Part shown: in pieces, positions 1-12,290 of the stretch
Numbering within the stretch: the first letter of the stretch is position 1
Layout of the letters: each line of letters opens with the position of its first letter
Position numbers and translations under genes: made by a program
Source: Phlebiopsis flavidoalba
Taxonomy: Eukaryota > Basidiomycota > Agaricomycetes > Polyporales > Phanerochaetaceae
NCBI GenBank assembly: GCA_035772785.1
Contig: JAOCPU010000007.1
Span: forward strand, 124,001-188,000
DNA: 64,000 nucleotides
Reading direction: 5' to 3'
The notes under the pieces: generated by a model
What the model saw: only the letters and a program-made list of their open reading frames with translations
What the model was told of the DNA's origin: nothing
Databases searched by the model: none

Positions 1-395
1 GTTACTCGCTCTGCTGTTGCTCTCAAGGAAAACTGTACGTGTCTAATCACCCATCGCACCCACATCCCACCCACAATTGCACTACACCGCACACTGCACG
101 CACGCAATGCCTGTTTCTGCCCGCGCGCAGGCACCCTACTTGTAGTCGACACCAAATTTGTAGTAATTAGAAACATGGACGAGAGGATCGTTCCTACGTG
201 GACGAAGAACAGTGTACAAGTAAACAAATGCTGAGCGTGAGCTGGAATAGGGTGAAGCTGAAGGTAAGGATAGCAATGATGATGATGATGAGCGAGCCGT
301 CCGGAAGATTTGTACATGGGATTTGAGTTGGAGTCCGCTGTGTCTCGTAGTCCGATGCTGAAAGTGAGAGAAAAAGAAAAGAGAACGACGATGCG
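1..395. other. Left-edge intergenic sequence
   Basis: No coding signal with conserved residues is visible. The part next to position 396 is the 3' flank of the minus-strand transporter. Short open frames here are low in complexity (serine/arginine-rich) and are probably chance. Confidence 0.5.
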
Positions 396-1960
396 TCACG
401 CGTGAGCTTTGCTCTTCGCAAGCTTCGACCGATACTCGATCCATGCGTACCATGCGCCTCCAGCGAGCGTGATCGAGATCCCGAGCGCGTTCGTGGCCGT
501 GATGGTCAGGTTGAAGAGCGAGACCGAGAAGAGGATCGTCAGGACCTGCTTGATGTTCGCTGCGGAGGATCAGAAGAGCACATCGACGGAACGTACGCGG
601 GTGACGTACCTGCGACGGTCATGCTCAGCGCGCCGACCTTGCCGTTCGCGGAGAAGCTGACGACGTTGAGCCCGAACGCGATACATCCGTTCGCGAGGAG
701 AATGGCAGCCTGACGCAGCGCAACAACGCCCGCGACATACGGTTGAACCCCGTACAGGCAATCAGGTATACTACTTGTCGAATTGAAGGTAGAGCTACGG
801 GACACTGAATGTATAGGAACAGCGTAGGCTCCGCTCAATGGGTCCATTATGTTCGAGCGGGCAAGCCGGTCCAGCTCTCCCGACATCTGGGCGTAGATGA
901 CACACTGACAAAGGCGAGAGGCGACATTCTAGTCAAGAGATCCAAAGGGTGGAGGTCCAGAGACGGAGGGACAAAGAATTTCCGGATCGCTCGTATAGTC
1001 GAACGGGTATCTTGGAAGTAACTTGGTGCTGCAGGGCGCCAGGTTGCAGGTTCAGGGATTTTGGGAGTACAAGACAATGGCTCGGAGGGCTTCACGCGGG
1101 CTTGGAGAACGCTTGTGTATATGGTCTTGAAAGCCGCCAGTACTGTGTCCCGAGAAGCGTGAGGCAAAGACCCCATGTCGTGCAGTAATAGTCGCCATAG
1201 GTCCTGACATACGTTGAGATGATTGCTTGCTGGAGAGGAGAACTACCTACGCCAACGCAACTCCGAGTACCAAACAGGCACGAGAGCATGTAGACGATCT
1301 CTGCTGACTCGCGTATCAAACAGAAAAGCGGATATGGCGATTATGAACAAGGGTGTAATGGCACGGATGATTTGGTGGAGCTGGATGCGTCTTCAGATTC
1401 GAGGCGTCCCCATATGATGGCAGAGTACTGACCGGAACAGTTACGAGGTGTAGAGATACGTTGCTCACCGCGATGTTTATCGAGTAGAGAAAGCTGAATG
1501 CCACAAGAACAAGTTCGCGCCGCGGACGTCCAGTCGCTTCGGGACGTAGAAACCCTGGAAGCGCATGATAAGGCCCCCAATGGTAGAGCAAAGGGCATGG
1601 ACAGCGGTAAGAGTGTATGGATAAGGGAAGCCGGTAAGGACAGACTTGTTGGAGAGTGTGAGCAGGAGGTTAAAAGTGAAGTAGAGGCTGAGCCAAGACA
1701 GTTGAGAGCGGTAATCAAGGCGCGCAAAGCGTCGACGGGCATGAAACGTCCAAGAGACTTGTGAATTGACGCGTTTATGAGTCGAAGGAGTGTTTTGAAC
1801 CCTCGTCCGTCTTGGGGACCTTGTAGGTTCCTGCTGTAGGAAGGAGTGAAGTTGTAGAGATTTTGAACGAAAGCGTTGGCGTAGGCGAGGGGGGGAAGAG
1901 TTGGCCAAGCCCTGGAATCTGTACTTGAGGACCGAGGACAAAAAGTGGACCAGCCAAAGT
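396..1960 (-). CDS. Triose-phosphate/nucleotide-sugar transporter (TPT domain)
   Basis: A multi-pass transporter of the TPT (DUF250) branch of the drug/metabolite transporter superfamily, which exchanges sugar phosphates or nucleotide sugars, usually across Golgi or ER membranes. Reading on the minus strand, the N-terminal part has TLSNKSVLTGFPYPYTL (about 1650), then FLYSINIAVSNVSLHLVTVP (about 1480), ATYGDYYCTTWGL (about 1200), HPLDLLTRMSPLAF (about 900), NVVSFSANGKVGALS (about 650) and, after an intron, LFNLTITATNALGI near the C-terminus. The stop codon (TGA) is at 396-398. This order is the usual family order, with about ten membrane segments spread over at least five exons. The N-terminus is not resolved: coding-like sequence (for example KHSFDS.TRQFTSLL) runs to about 1960 but no clear ATG is seen. 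Frames break inside exons. Substrate cannot be assigned. Confidence 0.85.
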
Positions 1961-2418
1961 CTCCCGCCTCTAGGGACCACTGCTGCTTTTCGTTTGGACA
2001 TGACATGATGCAAGAGTCGACTTTGTTCGCGCCCGTTGTGATCTGCCTGCAGCTGTGTGCTAGAGTAGTCGTATTGTGTTCAAAAGGAATGTGAGAAAGA
2101 TGGAGATGAATGGTCGGCCGGGGAAAGGATGAGAGAGAAGACGAGCAGGAGACGACCGCGTGCGGGGTTCTGCTCAACGAGGGTGCATGGATAGAATGTG
2201 GGAAAGACCTACCTTCTGTGGGGGTCTCGGTGATTGCCGAAAGGCTTTGTGGCGCAAATGGGTCCCAGGCTCCGCGCGGGCCAAGGACCCGGTCATGTCA
2301 CTAACCTATTTATGTTAGAATGGCGTTCAGCAGAAGCCAGGCACTAGTTTCAAACATGAATTGCTGAGGTTGGTAGTACAAGTCATGTATTACAGTACGC
2401 TATGCTCCTCAGTATCTG

Positions 2419-4542
2419 TCACCCATCGTCCTCGTCATCCTCAGAGTCTTCAACATAGCGCTGTCGCATGTGCCGAGGAGGCAGTGACCCATCGTCGCCG
2501 TACATATCCCTAGATATGATTATCAGATAAGCAGGTACCGGTGGTTTGGTAAGGCACTCACTGTTCGCGAGCTGCAACCTCCGCGGCTAGGTCACTACAC
2601 ATTACGATTAGCAAAAGGTCGTATATAGGGAGCGTGCCCACTTACTCGTCTTCCTCCTCATCGGAAGACTCCTCTATAACACGCCGCCGCAGGCCTTCTG
2701 GTCCGGCCAATCTTCGTGACTGAGTGCCAGTCGGCCTCGTGACGACGTCTTCTTCCTCATCGTCCGAATCTGAGTCGTCGGATATGATGATTGCAGAGGA
2801 ATGGGCGCGTCCGACCGCCCGTCGCGAGGGACCAGAAATCACCACCACATCATCGTCATTTCCTCCGTCGTCATCGATGAAGCTACTTTCGTAGCCTTCC
2901 GAGTTGCTACCAGCGTCATCTCCTTCGCTGTTGTGGACGTCGCTGTTCCCATCGTGTTTTGATTCGCCGTCGACGGTAAGGTCATCATCGGGCAACGGTA
3001 GGCCGATTCGTTGTTCTATTGGCCGAAGGTGATGTGGTATGTTCTGCATACTGTAGTCTGAATCATCATCTTCATCATCCTCGTCTTCTTCATCGTCTAC
3101 GACCTCGTCCAGGTCGTGGGGGCCTAGGGCCTATCTGACCGAGATTCTCTGCGTCGACGAGATGCTGGATGAAATTGAGGTGGTCGAAGTCGTCCTCGTC
3201 GTCGTCAAGGTCATCCTGCATCCACAGGTGGTCGAGCGCGATATCGTCGTCGTCGTCTTCGTCCTGGCTGTCCGTGTCATATCCGATTCGGTGGCCTGGA
3301 TATATCCGGCCACACTGTGAACATACACCGTCCAGATCTCGTGCGTGCAGTCAACACAGCGATACACGCCGCCGTCTTCTTCGTCGCGAATACCCATGTG
3401 CTCGCGCATGACGAGGTTTGCAAAGGGCGCGAGCTGCTCTTCGCGCGGTCAGGAATATGTCTCTCCACGGGTCGGCGTTCAACGTGTCATTCGTGGGTGG
3501 GGGCGTCGCACGTAGGTCCAATGGCACTGAATCAGGATCTGCGAGCCCGCTTCGTACCACGGCGGTGACCATGTCTTTGATCGACCACACTTCCACAGGT
3601 TTCTCGCGGACGACGGGACGGCGCGACATTGGGGACATGTCTTTTTTCTGCGAGTAAGGGGTGCTTTGGACCGGCAACGGGGAGACTGGGGGGCATTGGC
3701 AGCGGGGAGTCGGCGGCGGCGACGGAAACCGTGCACCCAGCAGGTTTGGTGCTTCCTGCGCAGGAGCAGGGGGAGGTTCTGCCTGTACTACCACCTGCCC
3801 CAGAGCGCCGGGCTCATTGGAGAACCAATTAACGAGACAAGAGTGGCATGAGACGTGGCCACAAGGCGCGAGAGCAAAGGGTCGACTCATGAGGAGGAGG
3901 CAAATATGGCATGTCAAAGACGGCAGCATGTTCGATATGAGGGAGCGGTGGGCGGTCAAAGCTTTCGCGTCTTCATGCTCGCTCGAACTGGGGACTACAG
4001 GAGACGTAGCGCGTCCTTTCCCCTTTTGATCTCTAGTGAACATCTACAAGGTCTATTTAGTAGTGTGGTCAGGGTTTGAGAATGATGTACTGTGAATACC
4101 CTTTCTTGCTGGTGAAGGTTGTCTGCTCGAGGCGGTGTTAGGCGCATTTGATGGGACAGAAGATGGGGAAGCCTAGAGGGTCCCGCGACACTCTCCTGTT
4201 CGATAGTCGTAGCGTCTTTGTTGCGTACTGGTCTTGCGCCCGCGCAGCAACGAGTCGTCCTCAAGAGCAGCAAGCTTGTGGCCCTGCACCATTCTGCTGA
4301 ACCACGGAAACTTTTCTCTTCCTCTTTCTTCTCTTCTTTTTCTCCTTCGACGTTGGATCTATATCTGCACGCTTTTTGAGTGTAGGGGATTTTCACTGCA
4401 TTGAATCGCGTCCGGCCATCTGGTGTTCTCGTCCTCTTCTCCGTGCCTCGCCTTCTTGCTCGATGGACCCACATCGTCCGGTTGTTCTGAGGGCTTTCGT
4501 TTTGTTAAAGCCTCGTAAAGAGGCCACCTCCGTAGTAGACAT
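2419..4542 (-). CDS. RING-finger E3 ubiquitin ligase with acidic C-terminal tail
   Basis: The core near 3870-3950 is a RING finger, CHICLLLMSRPFALAPCGH followed by CHSCLVNWF, expected to recruit an E2 enzyme. A second cysteine cluster follows near 3290-3360 (CVDCTHEI then DGVCSQCGRIYPG), as in CHFR-type RING proteins. After that come about 200 residues very rich in Asp/Glu/Ser. The 3' end is well resolved: introns at 2510-2561 and 2595-2645 splice in phase, and the final exon ends in a TGA at 2419-2421. A start codon at 4043 is possible (MFTRDQKGKGRAT), but basic, coding-like sequence continues upstream (KKRADIDPTSKEKKKRRKRK near 4350) to an ATG at 4542, so I give the longer span. One base is missing near 3331, between the two halves of the second cysteine cluster. 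No FHA domain was seen. Target unknown. Confidence 0.8.
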
Positions 4543-5174
4543 ACGAGTATTCGCGAGTTGGGAGAGTGGCAGCAGCCACCGGCAGTCGAATTGGCCGTGC
4601 AAAGGCAGTATTAACGACATTATACTAGTAGACGCGCAAGTCTACAGTTTTAGCAAATTGCGCGCTTGTACGTACCCCAAAAAAAAAAAACCGCCATCAA
4701 ATCTGATCCGCCGCGTCATGACTCAGCGACATCACGAAACGACAAACCCGGGAAGCTTGGCCAAGTTCACTGAGTGTTTACGTGAAGTGCGTTCGCCCGA
4801 ACACCAGTTGGCTTTCCCGCCAGGTAATATGAGTCGCTTTGAACTCTGCGCGAGTATATTTCATGACACTTTATATGCGCTGGGCATTACATCGCATACT
4901 TCCCAGACTTTCCAGACAATCAAACGCCTTGTCACGTTAAAGATATCATACAAACTTGAAACACATTCGAGTTCTCAGGCTCGTCGACCACAACGTGTAT
5001 GTCTAGCGTTTTGTACTGGAGGTTTTGGGAGAACGAGTACACATGAAATGAGCCAGGTCGAGAGAAAATGTGTGATTCCCGATCCGTTTGGATCATTCTT
5101 CTTGCAATCTTTAGGGCGAATCTAGTCAACGTGCGACTAAGATGAGTCCTCTCACAGTCGCACAGTGAGGGTGC
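4543..5174. other. Upstream region of the RING gene, with an ATGACTCA site
   Basis: No gene is recognised. A 249-codon open frame on the plus strand (4376-5125) crosses it, but its translation has no conserved motif and it overlaps the antisense start of the RING gene. There is a run of 12 A at 4679-4690 and an ATGACTCA site at 4718-4725, the known Gcn4/AP-1-type binding sequence. Whether it is used is unknown. Confidence 0.35.
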
Positions 5175-7341
5175 TTACTTGGTCCCAGACAAGAGGGCTG
5201 GGCCTACCACGAGCTCCGTGTCCGAGTCGTCCTCCTCCTGCCAAGATCTCGCTCGCCCTCCGAAGACTCGCTCGCTCCCGGTACAGTTCTTCCTCTCATG
5301 CTCACTATCACCGTCATCTGAGTCCGGCGGATCCACAAAGTTGCTGTTCAGCCTTTGGGGCCCAATAGGGAGAAGTCTGTTGCGTCTTGGAAAATTCTTG
5401 CTGCAAGAGATAGATCTTGAATGAGATCCTCGTCGAGGTCGGCCTCGACACGGAAAGGTTTGTAGCGTGAGAAAAAGGGCTTGAAGTGTGTGGTGTAGTG
5501 AATAATTTTGTCGTGCTTGTAATACAGAGTTTAGTCATAGAGCCGGCCCTAGCATCATGTTCTTACATGTACGGCTGCAATAGAATGGTGTAGTTCAGTT
5601 GCAGCATGAGGCCACACGGCTCCGGACCGCATCTATCCATCCACGGAGGATACTCTTTGCAGCACTTCTCTCACTTGATTGGTCTGGTCTACGTTCTTCA
5701 CCATCCAAACGTTCTTATTGACGCCGAATCTGTAACGATACAGACCTGCGGCTACCTTGTCCTTGTTCTTCATCAAGCTGCGTATGACTGCTTCTGCGCT
5801 GTTTAAAATACTCAGGACGGTCGCCGAGCGGCAGAACGTGAAAGTACTCGCCGCATCATAAATGGGTATTGCATTCATTCGTCCCGAATATCTAGGCGTT
5901 TCTGTTAATCTTCCCTTCATCCGTCGAGAAATGATTGGTGGTCACGACACCCACCATGTTTGTGAACCGATCTGCGACCCCTGGAACAAACTATGGGCTT
6001 ACACGATGGCATGTGGCCACTTAGCGAATTATGAATAAGCATGGGGGTCAAGCTGCTTCACAGACACTCACGCTCGGCAGGGAAAGCTTTGTCAGGCGAC
6101 CGCCATTTGAGTGTAGACGTAGCAGCCACACTATTACATAACGTAAGAAATGTATGCAGTACGGTGTCAAGATAGCAGCTCACCGCGTTAGTCAGAGTCA
6201 CCCATGGTATTGTCGGTAGGCCTCCTCCTGTACGCCGGGTTGATCTCGCCCGGCGTGAGCGGCAACCGCTGCTTCGCCACAGGAGTGACTTGGTTGTGGC
6301 CCAGGAACCCGTAATCCGTGAGAGTCTCGTTGAAGGCCGACACAAACGCGTGTCCAGGCATTTTGCGCACCCAGGAACTGGTGCCGGTCACATGTCCTGG
6401 ATGAGGTCGTTCAGCTGGTCCACCGCTATCCACGTCGAGTAGAAGCCGAGTGATGCATGCCGATTTGCAGGATTCCCGATCCTCGTTGGCAACCACGTCT
6501 TGCAGTAGAGTGGGCTTTGGCTGCGTGTTGATCAGACACCTTGCCTGCCAAGTCATTCACCTCCGCGCATCGAGTGCCTTCCTACCCTGCTTTTGCGGTT
6601 TGGTGAGCCTATGTTTTGCGCCTTTGACTACTACAGTGGCGCAGCTGAGTTCCCTCTCGCAATAGGTTTTTGCCATGATTTTCTCGCCACGCATAGCTCG
6701 AAGATCTCGGAGGTCAGCCATTGTGTCGCGTGAGAGACAAAGAAGAAGCTGATAGTTCCTACCCAGAGGCGGGATGTAGTATCGAAATTTGACGTCCGTT
6801 GTTCGTATTATGTGCTACCTCCGAGGTGGTCTCCTTCGCCGAGTACGCGGCTGCGGCGACGAGAGCAGTCATCCAAGCGTCCGCGTAGGCTGTAGGAGTC
6901 ATAGCGCCGGGTAGCTGAGACGCCCCACGCTCGCACCGTTGAAGCTGGGTGCCTTCCACTTTGCCGTGCGATGCTTCTTCGGGACCCATATGGCACAGTC
7001 GGGTCCGTCTTTATGGCCGTGGTCTCCTGTAAGAATTTGCCATTTGTTAGGGTCGAGGGTTACGGCCGTATACATCGGCCCATTCCATGACAGCTTCGTT
7101 ATACTGTCCAATAGAACGATTGGGTATGTTGATAATGAAGCATGATGGAACGCTTACGTCTGTCGGGGGGAACTGTACAAAACGCTCTCGCCAGGGAGCC
7201 CTTCACACTCCGTGAACGTCAGGTATAGGGCATCCTTGCCGGACCCATTGGTATACGCTCTTTGGTCGTTCCCCACACAAATGAAAAGTCGGACCTGCAC
7301 GGACGTGGAGGCGGTGGCGCGTGTTGCATGCTGTGGCGCAT
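5175..7341 (-). CDS. Gene A: member of an unrecognised family (with B and C)
   Basis: I do not recognise this family. It is defined by blocks shared in the same order with gene B (10143-12290) and gene C (52951-55128). From the N-terminus these are: SDFSFVWGTTKE (about 7290) and LTFTECEGLPGE (about 7200); DAWMTALVAAAAYS (about 6860); AFNETLTDYGFLGHNQVTP (about 6310), then RRRPTDNTMG; FVPGVADRFTNMVG (about 5970); NSAEAVIRSL (about 5800) with NVWMV; and HFKPFFSRYKPFRVEADLDE (about 5460). The C-terminal end is acidic (for example EEDDSDTELV) and stops with TAA at 5175-5177. The ATG at 7341 lies about 16 residues before the FVW block, much as in gene C. No signal peptide, membrane segment or known catalytic motif is visible. 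Frame breaks are frequent, so assembly error and decay cannot be told apart here. It is more AT-rich than gene B. Confidence 0.55.
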
Positions 7342-9109
7342 TAGCAAGTTGTGGTCTGAGAAGGTATATGCAAAGACGTACACAGCTGGGTGTTTCCGAG
7401 GCGCTAGTTGAAGGGCGGAAGGGCAACTCTCGCTCATTCCTCTGTCGTTTGCACGCGGGTTTTATGTATGATACTGGCCATATTCCTCTCGATGAGCGTT
7501 GGATCGAACTGTACGGCGCATGATAGGTATCTGTCTATCATTCGTTTTGGCACATGCCCTGAAGCCTTGTTGCTATATACCAGCATTGCTAGCAGGTATG
7601 GCTCCGTCTGTGAGTGATATCAACCGTAGGCATATCTGACACCCTTGAGAAATCCTACTAAAAGGTAAAGTGTGGACGTGGAGCGACCTGCGACGGGGCA
7701 CGTACCAAACTCGAGCCACATTGGAAGGAATGGAGGAGCACAGAATGATATCTGAGCAAATGACCAGACGTGTTGCCTGTGGCTGGTGCGGCGTTGAGGT
7801 CACGCTCTTGAGCATAGGCTAAGGATATGACAGCCCTTTTGCTGGTGACTTTATTGAGGACCCGACGTTCACAGGGGCGAGCATGCGGCATCTGTGGATA
7901 GGGCTCAACATCCAAAACATAATGACACGAACCGAATAACTCTGTTTCACTTTTCCGGAGTACCTGTGTGATGGTGAGTCTTTGGTGCACCCAACAGATT
8001 TAGTTAGATCCTGTACCTCCTGCGTGTTGCTGCATGTCGTTTTGCTTCGCATACAGGTAGCCCCTCAACGATGGCAAGGTCATGGCGGCTATCGTCATCG
8101 TTGACTGCATCCTACGGACGAGTGCCTAGTCTGTAGCGACACGTGCGACATTTAACAACGGTAAATGTGGGCCTGGCCTCAGAGAGTATCCGTTACTAAA
8201 TCAAACTCAGTGTCGCACACTTGGGAGAAATGGAGCAAAATCGCCGGCGTGCCATCTAGTGTCTTCTTGGAATCGCATTGACAGGTCCCCCACACTTCCT
8301 CACCACCAGTCTTACCCGTCAAGTGACCCAAAGCGCTTCCGAAGGCTTCAACGGCTGGTGCCTTGAGCCATGTGCGGAATGGTAGCATGGGGTATTATTT
8401 GCTTTCGGAGAAGTTCAGTCACCCATTCCATATCATGGTCCTTCGCGAAGGCATGGTGTGGCGTGAAGCGCGTTTTTGAGCCTTTACGAGCGAGAGCGCT
8501 TTAAACTTGGGAAGATATAGTAGCGTGGAAATTTGGCCGTGCCTAGCAGGATGCGTTGAACGTCAAGCAACGAATGCTCTTGGCCCCTGAGTGAACCGTG
8601 GCTTAGTTGCTCTGTTCGGAATCAAAGCCGCTGCACGTTCCAAAGAGGGAGTGGAAGGTCGACGCGTTGGGAGGACCAGGTTCTGTTTCCCAGCAACCGT
8701 ACAATACGATATCTAGAGTTAATCATGGAGCGACGGCGGAGCACGCAGCTCTATGGTACATACCTGGGAGGAATTGATGAGCTGCGCCAATGTCAAATAT
8801 GACTATCAACTAGACTTGAGCCTGTAGGCAACACGGCACCGGAGTCTTGCTCCCGAGTAGGGGCTGGCGACACGACAGACCGGTTGCTTATTTGGGAGTC
8901 GGTGTTTACAGACTTCAGCGGGAGTCCATTAATAGAGCACATAGTCTAGAACGGCGATATAGTAATACGAGCCGGATAGCCCTCCTCGCGCCTCAGTGGT
9001 AACTGCAAGATGATGAGTTTTTTTTTGACCCTAAGGCCGACCGCAGTGCCAGCGGGGCGAACGACATCGGAAACAGGCAGACCTTGGCAAATTCCATGCG
9101 TCTTTGTTT
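7342..9109. other. Sequence between gene A and fragment A2
   Basis: No recognised gene. A 69-codon minus-strand frame with a true ATG at 8388 (8179-8388, beginning MLPFRTWLKAP) looks protein-like, with an internal stretch EAFGSALGHLTGKTG, and may be an exon of an unrecognised gene. Minus-strand frames near 7660-7990 are also possible but have no supporting homology within the window. Confidence 0.3.
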
Positions 9110-9870
9110 CAGTGCACGGTCGCTCAAGGGAAGGGCTGCGACGATGCGCCGTGGCTGCTCAGGGCCGCTCCCCGATCGCCGAGCGTCACGCCGAAGTTGA
9201 GCAGTGCCAGCTGTGTGTCCTCGAGGTGCTTCTTCTTTGAGTGATAAAGCAGCCCGTATAGAGGCCAGGACACATGCGAAGGCTTAGAGGCCCCGGGTTG
9301 GTAGGAAAGTAGCACTGTGGGAAATAAGCTATACCACACCACGCAAAGCTCGAACCCTCTGAAGGCTACCTCATGGGCGTGAGCGTGCAATGTGAGCGAC
9401 AATGCGTCAAGCACTTACCTAGCACGAGCCCAGACCGGTAGCGATGCGATTCTCACCAACACGAATGAGGAGACATCCACGATTGATGCCGTAGCGTAAG
9501 AAACCAGAACGGGGCTGCCCGGCGACAAGTACTCGTCGCTGGACAGCCGCGTTCCAGGCTACATAAAACAACGCGACGTGCGCGGCGGCCCCGCGTGACA
9601 TTTGTCTGTGCGTGTCGGGGCCATGGCCTGCGCGCGGGCTTCGTCAGCTGGGGTGCGGGCATGGCTGGAGATGTAGAAACGTTGACAGACAGGCCACTAG
9701 ATCGGGGCGCACCATCGTGGGAAAAGCCCGGCGCGATGGCGGCTGACGCGCTGACGCACTGATGTGGCGGGGCTCCGCCGCGTCGGGCGTCGGGCGCGCA
9801 AGTCGGTGGCGAGACAGTAGTTCCCGCCAGCTCCGCCTCGGCTGCAATTCTTTGGCAATGTTTCACTCTG
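9110..9870 (-). pseudogene. Fragment A2: duplicated coding segment, unrecognised
   Basis: On the minus strand the peptides RGAAAHVALFYVAWNAA (about 9580), ALSLTLHAHAHEVAFRGFE (about 9380) and LALLNFGVTLGDRGAAL (about 9190) match in order peptides in B2 (13760-14400). Conservation at protein level, with silent-looking changes in the HAHAHE block, suggests that it is or was coding. No start or stop can be fixed and frames change between blocks, so I call it a fragment. It could instead be an intact multi-exon gene hidden by sequence errors. Function unknown. Confidence 0.4.
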
Positions 9871-10142
9871 GTACAAATTGGGTGGTAGCGTCCGTATTTA
9901 TGCCGTGAATCACATCATTTTCAAGATAGTGCGCCAGGCTGTGTTGAAGTTGTGTCATGAAAATCAGAACTACTCAAGCTTGAAGTTCATATGACGGGCG
10001 AGACCTTGAGAATCCCCCTCCTCTACGGCTCTCTCATATACACTGCCGGATGAAGGGAAACTTATTAGAATCGAAGTTGGACCAGGCTGGTATCAAGCGT
10101 GTATATTTGGGCATAAGGATACGCTGACGACGTCGCAAGTAT

Positions 10143-12290
10143 CTACTGCTTAATTTGCTTCAGGGTGCCAGTCTGCGGCTGCTGATATTCCTTGTTAAGC
10201 CTACCGGTTTCCAGCCCACCTTGATGACGTTGGGTATCTGCGGGAAAATGGGGTTCCTTGAGGAAAAGGGCGAGCACAGTCTCGTCGAGCTCAGCCTCGA
10301 GGAGGAATGGCTTGTAGCGCGAAAACGGCTTGAACTGCGTGACATGGTCGTATATGTCCTCGTTCTTCCATCAAATCGCGTCAGTACTCAGCGATCACGC
10401 TACTGGACTAGCGAATTTGCTCACATATTTGGGTTGGAAGCGGATGGCATAGTCCGAGTCGCATCGTGAGCCACACGGCTCGGGGCCGGCCAGAGTCGAT
10501 CCACGTCGGGGCCGCTGTAGGTCGCTGTCAAGGCTTCGCCACTTGGGCTCACGCCGTGGATCATCCAGACGTCTTCGTCCACTGTCAATGTTTCCACGCG
10601 AATTTCGGCCACCTTGTCCTGTTGGCCCATCAGGGGCGTGTACCATTGCCTCCGCGCTGTTGGCCGCGGTGAGTAGGGTTCAAGGCGCGCAGTGGTATAG
10701 TGATGCCTACCGTATCATGTGCGTGTTGCATTCGTTGGTACCGAAAATCTAACCAACGCTGTCGTTCAGGCATTTCGGAAGCACAGGGTTTGGCTGAGAC
10801 CCCACCATGTTACTGAAACGATCGCCGACACCTGGGACAAAACTGTGAGCTTCACGATGTAGCCCACTGATATACAAGAGCATCAGCACGGTAGGGGAAG
10901 CAATATTAGACATGCACTGACCTCTAGTGCCGGATAGGCCCCTCCCAGAAGAGGTATCCATCCCAACTCGGTTCGCGCCCACTGTCCACGGCATGAGTGC
11001 CACACACTACGACTCACGCTACAACAGCCTCATACGGCACTCACCCAATCGCCGAAGAACCCATCGTCACGTTGGTCGGCGTCCGCTTGTAAAACGCGCT
11101 GTTCGTGCCCGGCAGGAGCGGCAGCGCCGTCCACTTGACGGGGGGTGACGCCGTTGTGCGCGAGGATGCCGCTGTCGTAGAGCGCGGCGTTGAACACCGA
11201 CACCGTCTCGTAGACCGGCGGTCGCGCATCCACGCGTCCGCGCGCCCGTCGTGTCCTGGTCCTGAGGCGCGGGGGCGCACCTGGCTCGTCGCGAGCCACG
11301 TCGAGTAGCGGGCCCGAGCGGGTTCGTGCCGACCCCCTGAGCAGGCCCCCGCTGCGCCCGGCCGCGGAGGGTCTTCAGCGCGGCCTTGGCGGCTGTACTT
11401 GGGCGCGAGCTGGGGTCGGACCAGGCCTTGACCTGTGTGCGCGCTGCAGCGCCATTCTTGTCCTGCTTCTGGTCGTCGTCGAGGTTGAGGTTCGTGAACG
11501 GGGCGCGCGTAGGACGCAGTCGACCTTCTTCAGCGCAGCAGGCGCCTTCTGTGCGGCGCTCGCGACGCACTGCTCGAGCTTCTCACAGGTCAGCCACGGC
11601 GCGTGGGGCACGAGGAACAGGCGATAAACTGCGTCGTGGAGGGGTTGAAGTAGCGGAACTTGCAGCTCTCGTCCGCTCCTTGTAGTCTTTCTGTTGTCTT
11701 CGTCTCCTGAATCGAGTAGTACCTGGCCGCGGCCCGCAGAGCGTTCATCCAGATTTCTCCGCGTACTGCTTGTCCCCTTTGCCAGGCTTCACGTTCTTGG
11801 CGTTGAAGATCGCCGGAGAGACCCGCGCCGTCCTCACGCGCCTGCCAGGGAAACAGGCATGATGGTGCAATCGAGAGTCCGTCGGCGAAGCCGTGGTCCA
11901 TTCGCGCTGCTACTTTGGGGAGCCTTCGCTTCCTCGCTCTTCTTCATCGGCGAGCGTGGGCGCAGTCCACAGACGTCTCGCCATAGCATGACAAGCCCCA
12001 CGCGCACTTGTGTAGACATAGCGTATCAGTGAGGAGCCAGTGGTGATGCATGATGGACGCGCTCACGTCTTCAAGGGATTACAACTGCACGAACAGGCTC
12101 GCCTGGGACTCCCGGGCATTCTGCGAGGGTAAGTGTCAAGGTCTCCCCGCTCCCTGCACCCTGGAACTTCCTTGGTGGTCGTTCCCCACACAAACGTAAA
12201 GTCCGCGCAGAGTAGAGGCGATCTACCCGAAGGTTTGTGAATCCACGCTATAGCTTTTTAGTTGTGTAGCGAGGCCTGTGATGGATAGCA
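10143..12290 (-). CDS. Gene B: member of the same unrecognised family as A and C
   Basis: It shares all the family blocks. These are ADFTFVWGTTTKEVPG (about 12200) and LTLTLAECPGVPGE (about 12110); WMNALRAAARYYSIQETK (about 11730) with FRYFNPST; VFNAALYDSGILAHNGVTP (about 11190), then KRTPTNVTMGSSA (about 11070); LHREAHSFVPGVGDRFSNMV (about 10840); NSAEAMV (about 10650); DEDVWMIHGVSPSGEALTA (about 10560); and QFKPFSRYKPFLLEAELDE (about 10320). The last exon is clean: 69 codons to a TAG at 10143-10145. The start is uncertain; an ATG near 12290 lies a short way upstream of the FVW block. No secretion signal or membrane segment is seen. A gene-specific insert near 11400-11560 is rich in Lys, Ala and Asp. 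Function unknown. Confidence 0.6.

Larger units (their letters stand above)
5175..9870. repeat. Tandem duplication, unit 1
   Basis: First copy of an imperfect direct duplication. It contains gene A (5175-7341) and the fragment A2 (about 9110-9870) in the same order and strand as genes B and B2 in unit 2. The offset between matching blocks is about 4.9 kb for A/B and about 4.7 kb for A2/B2. The clearest nucleotide match is 9355-9420 against 14027-14093 (roughly 90% by eye). The A/B blocks are much more diverged. Limits are approximate. Confidence 0.7.

Noticed and set aside
4376..5125. 249-codon plus-strand open frame
   Set aside because: No conserved motif, and its first part is antisense to the likely N-terminus of the RING protein. 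Kept only as a note.
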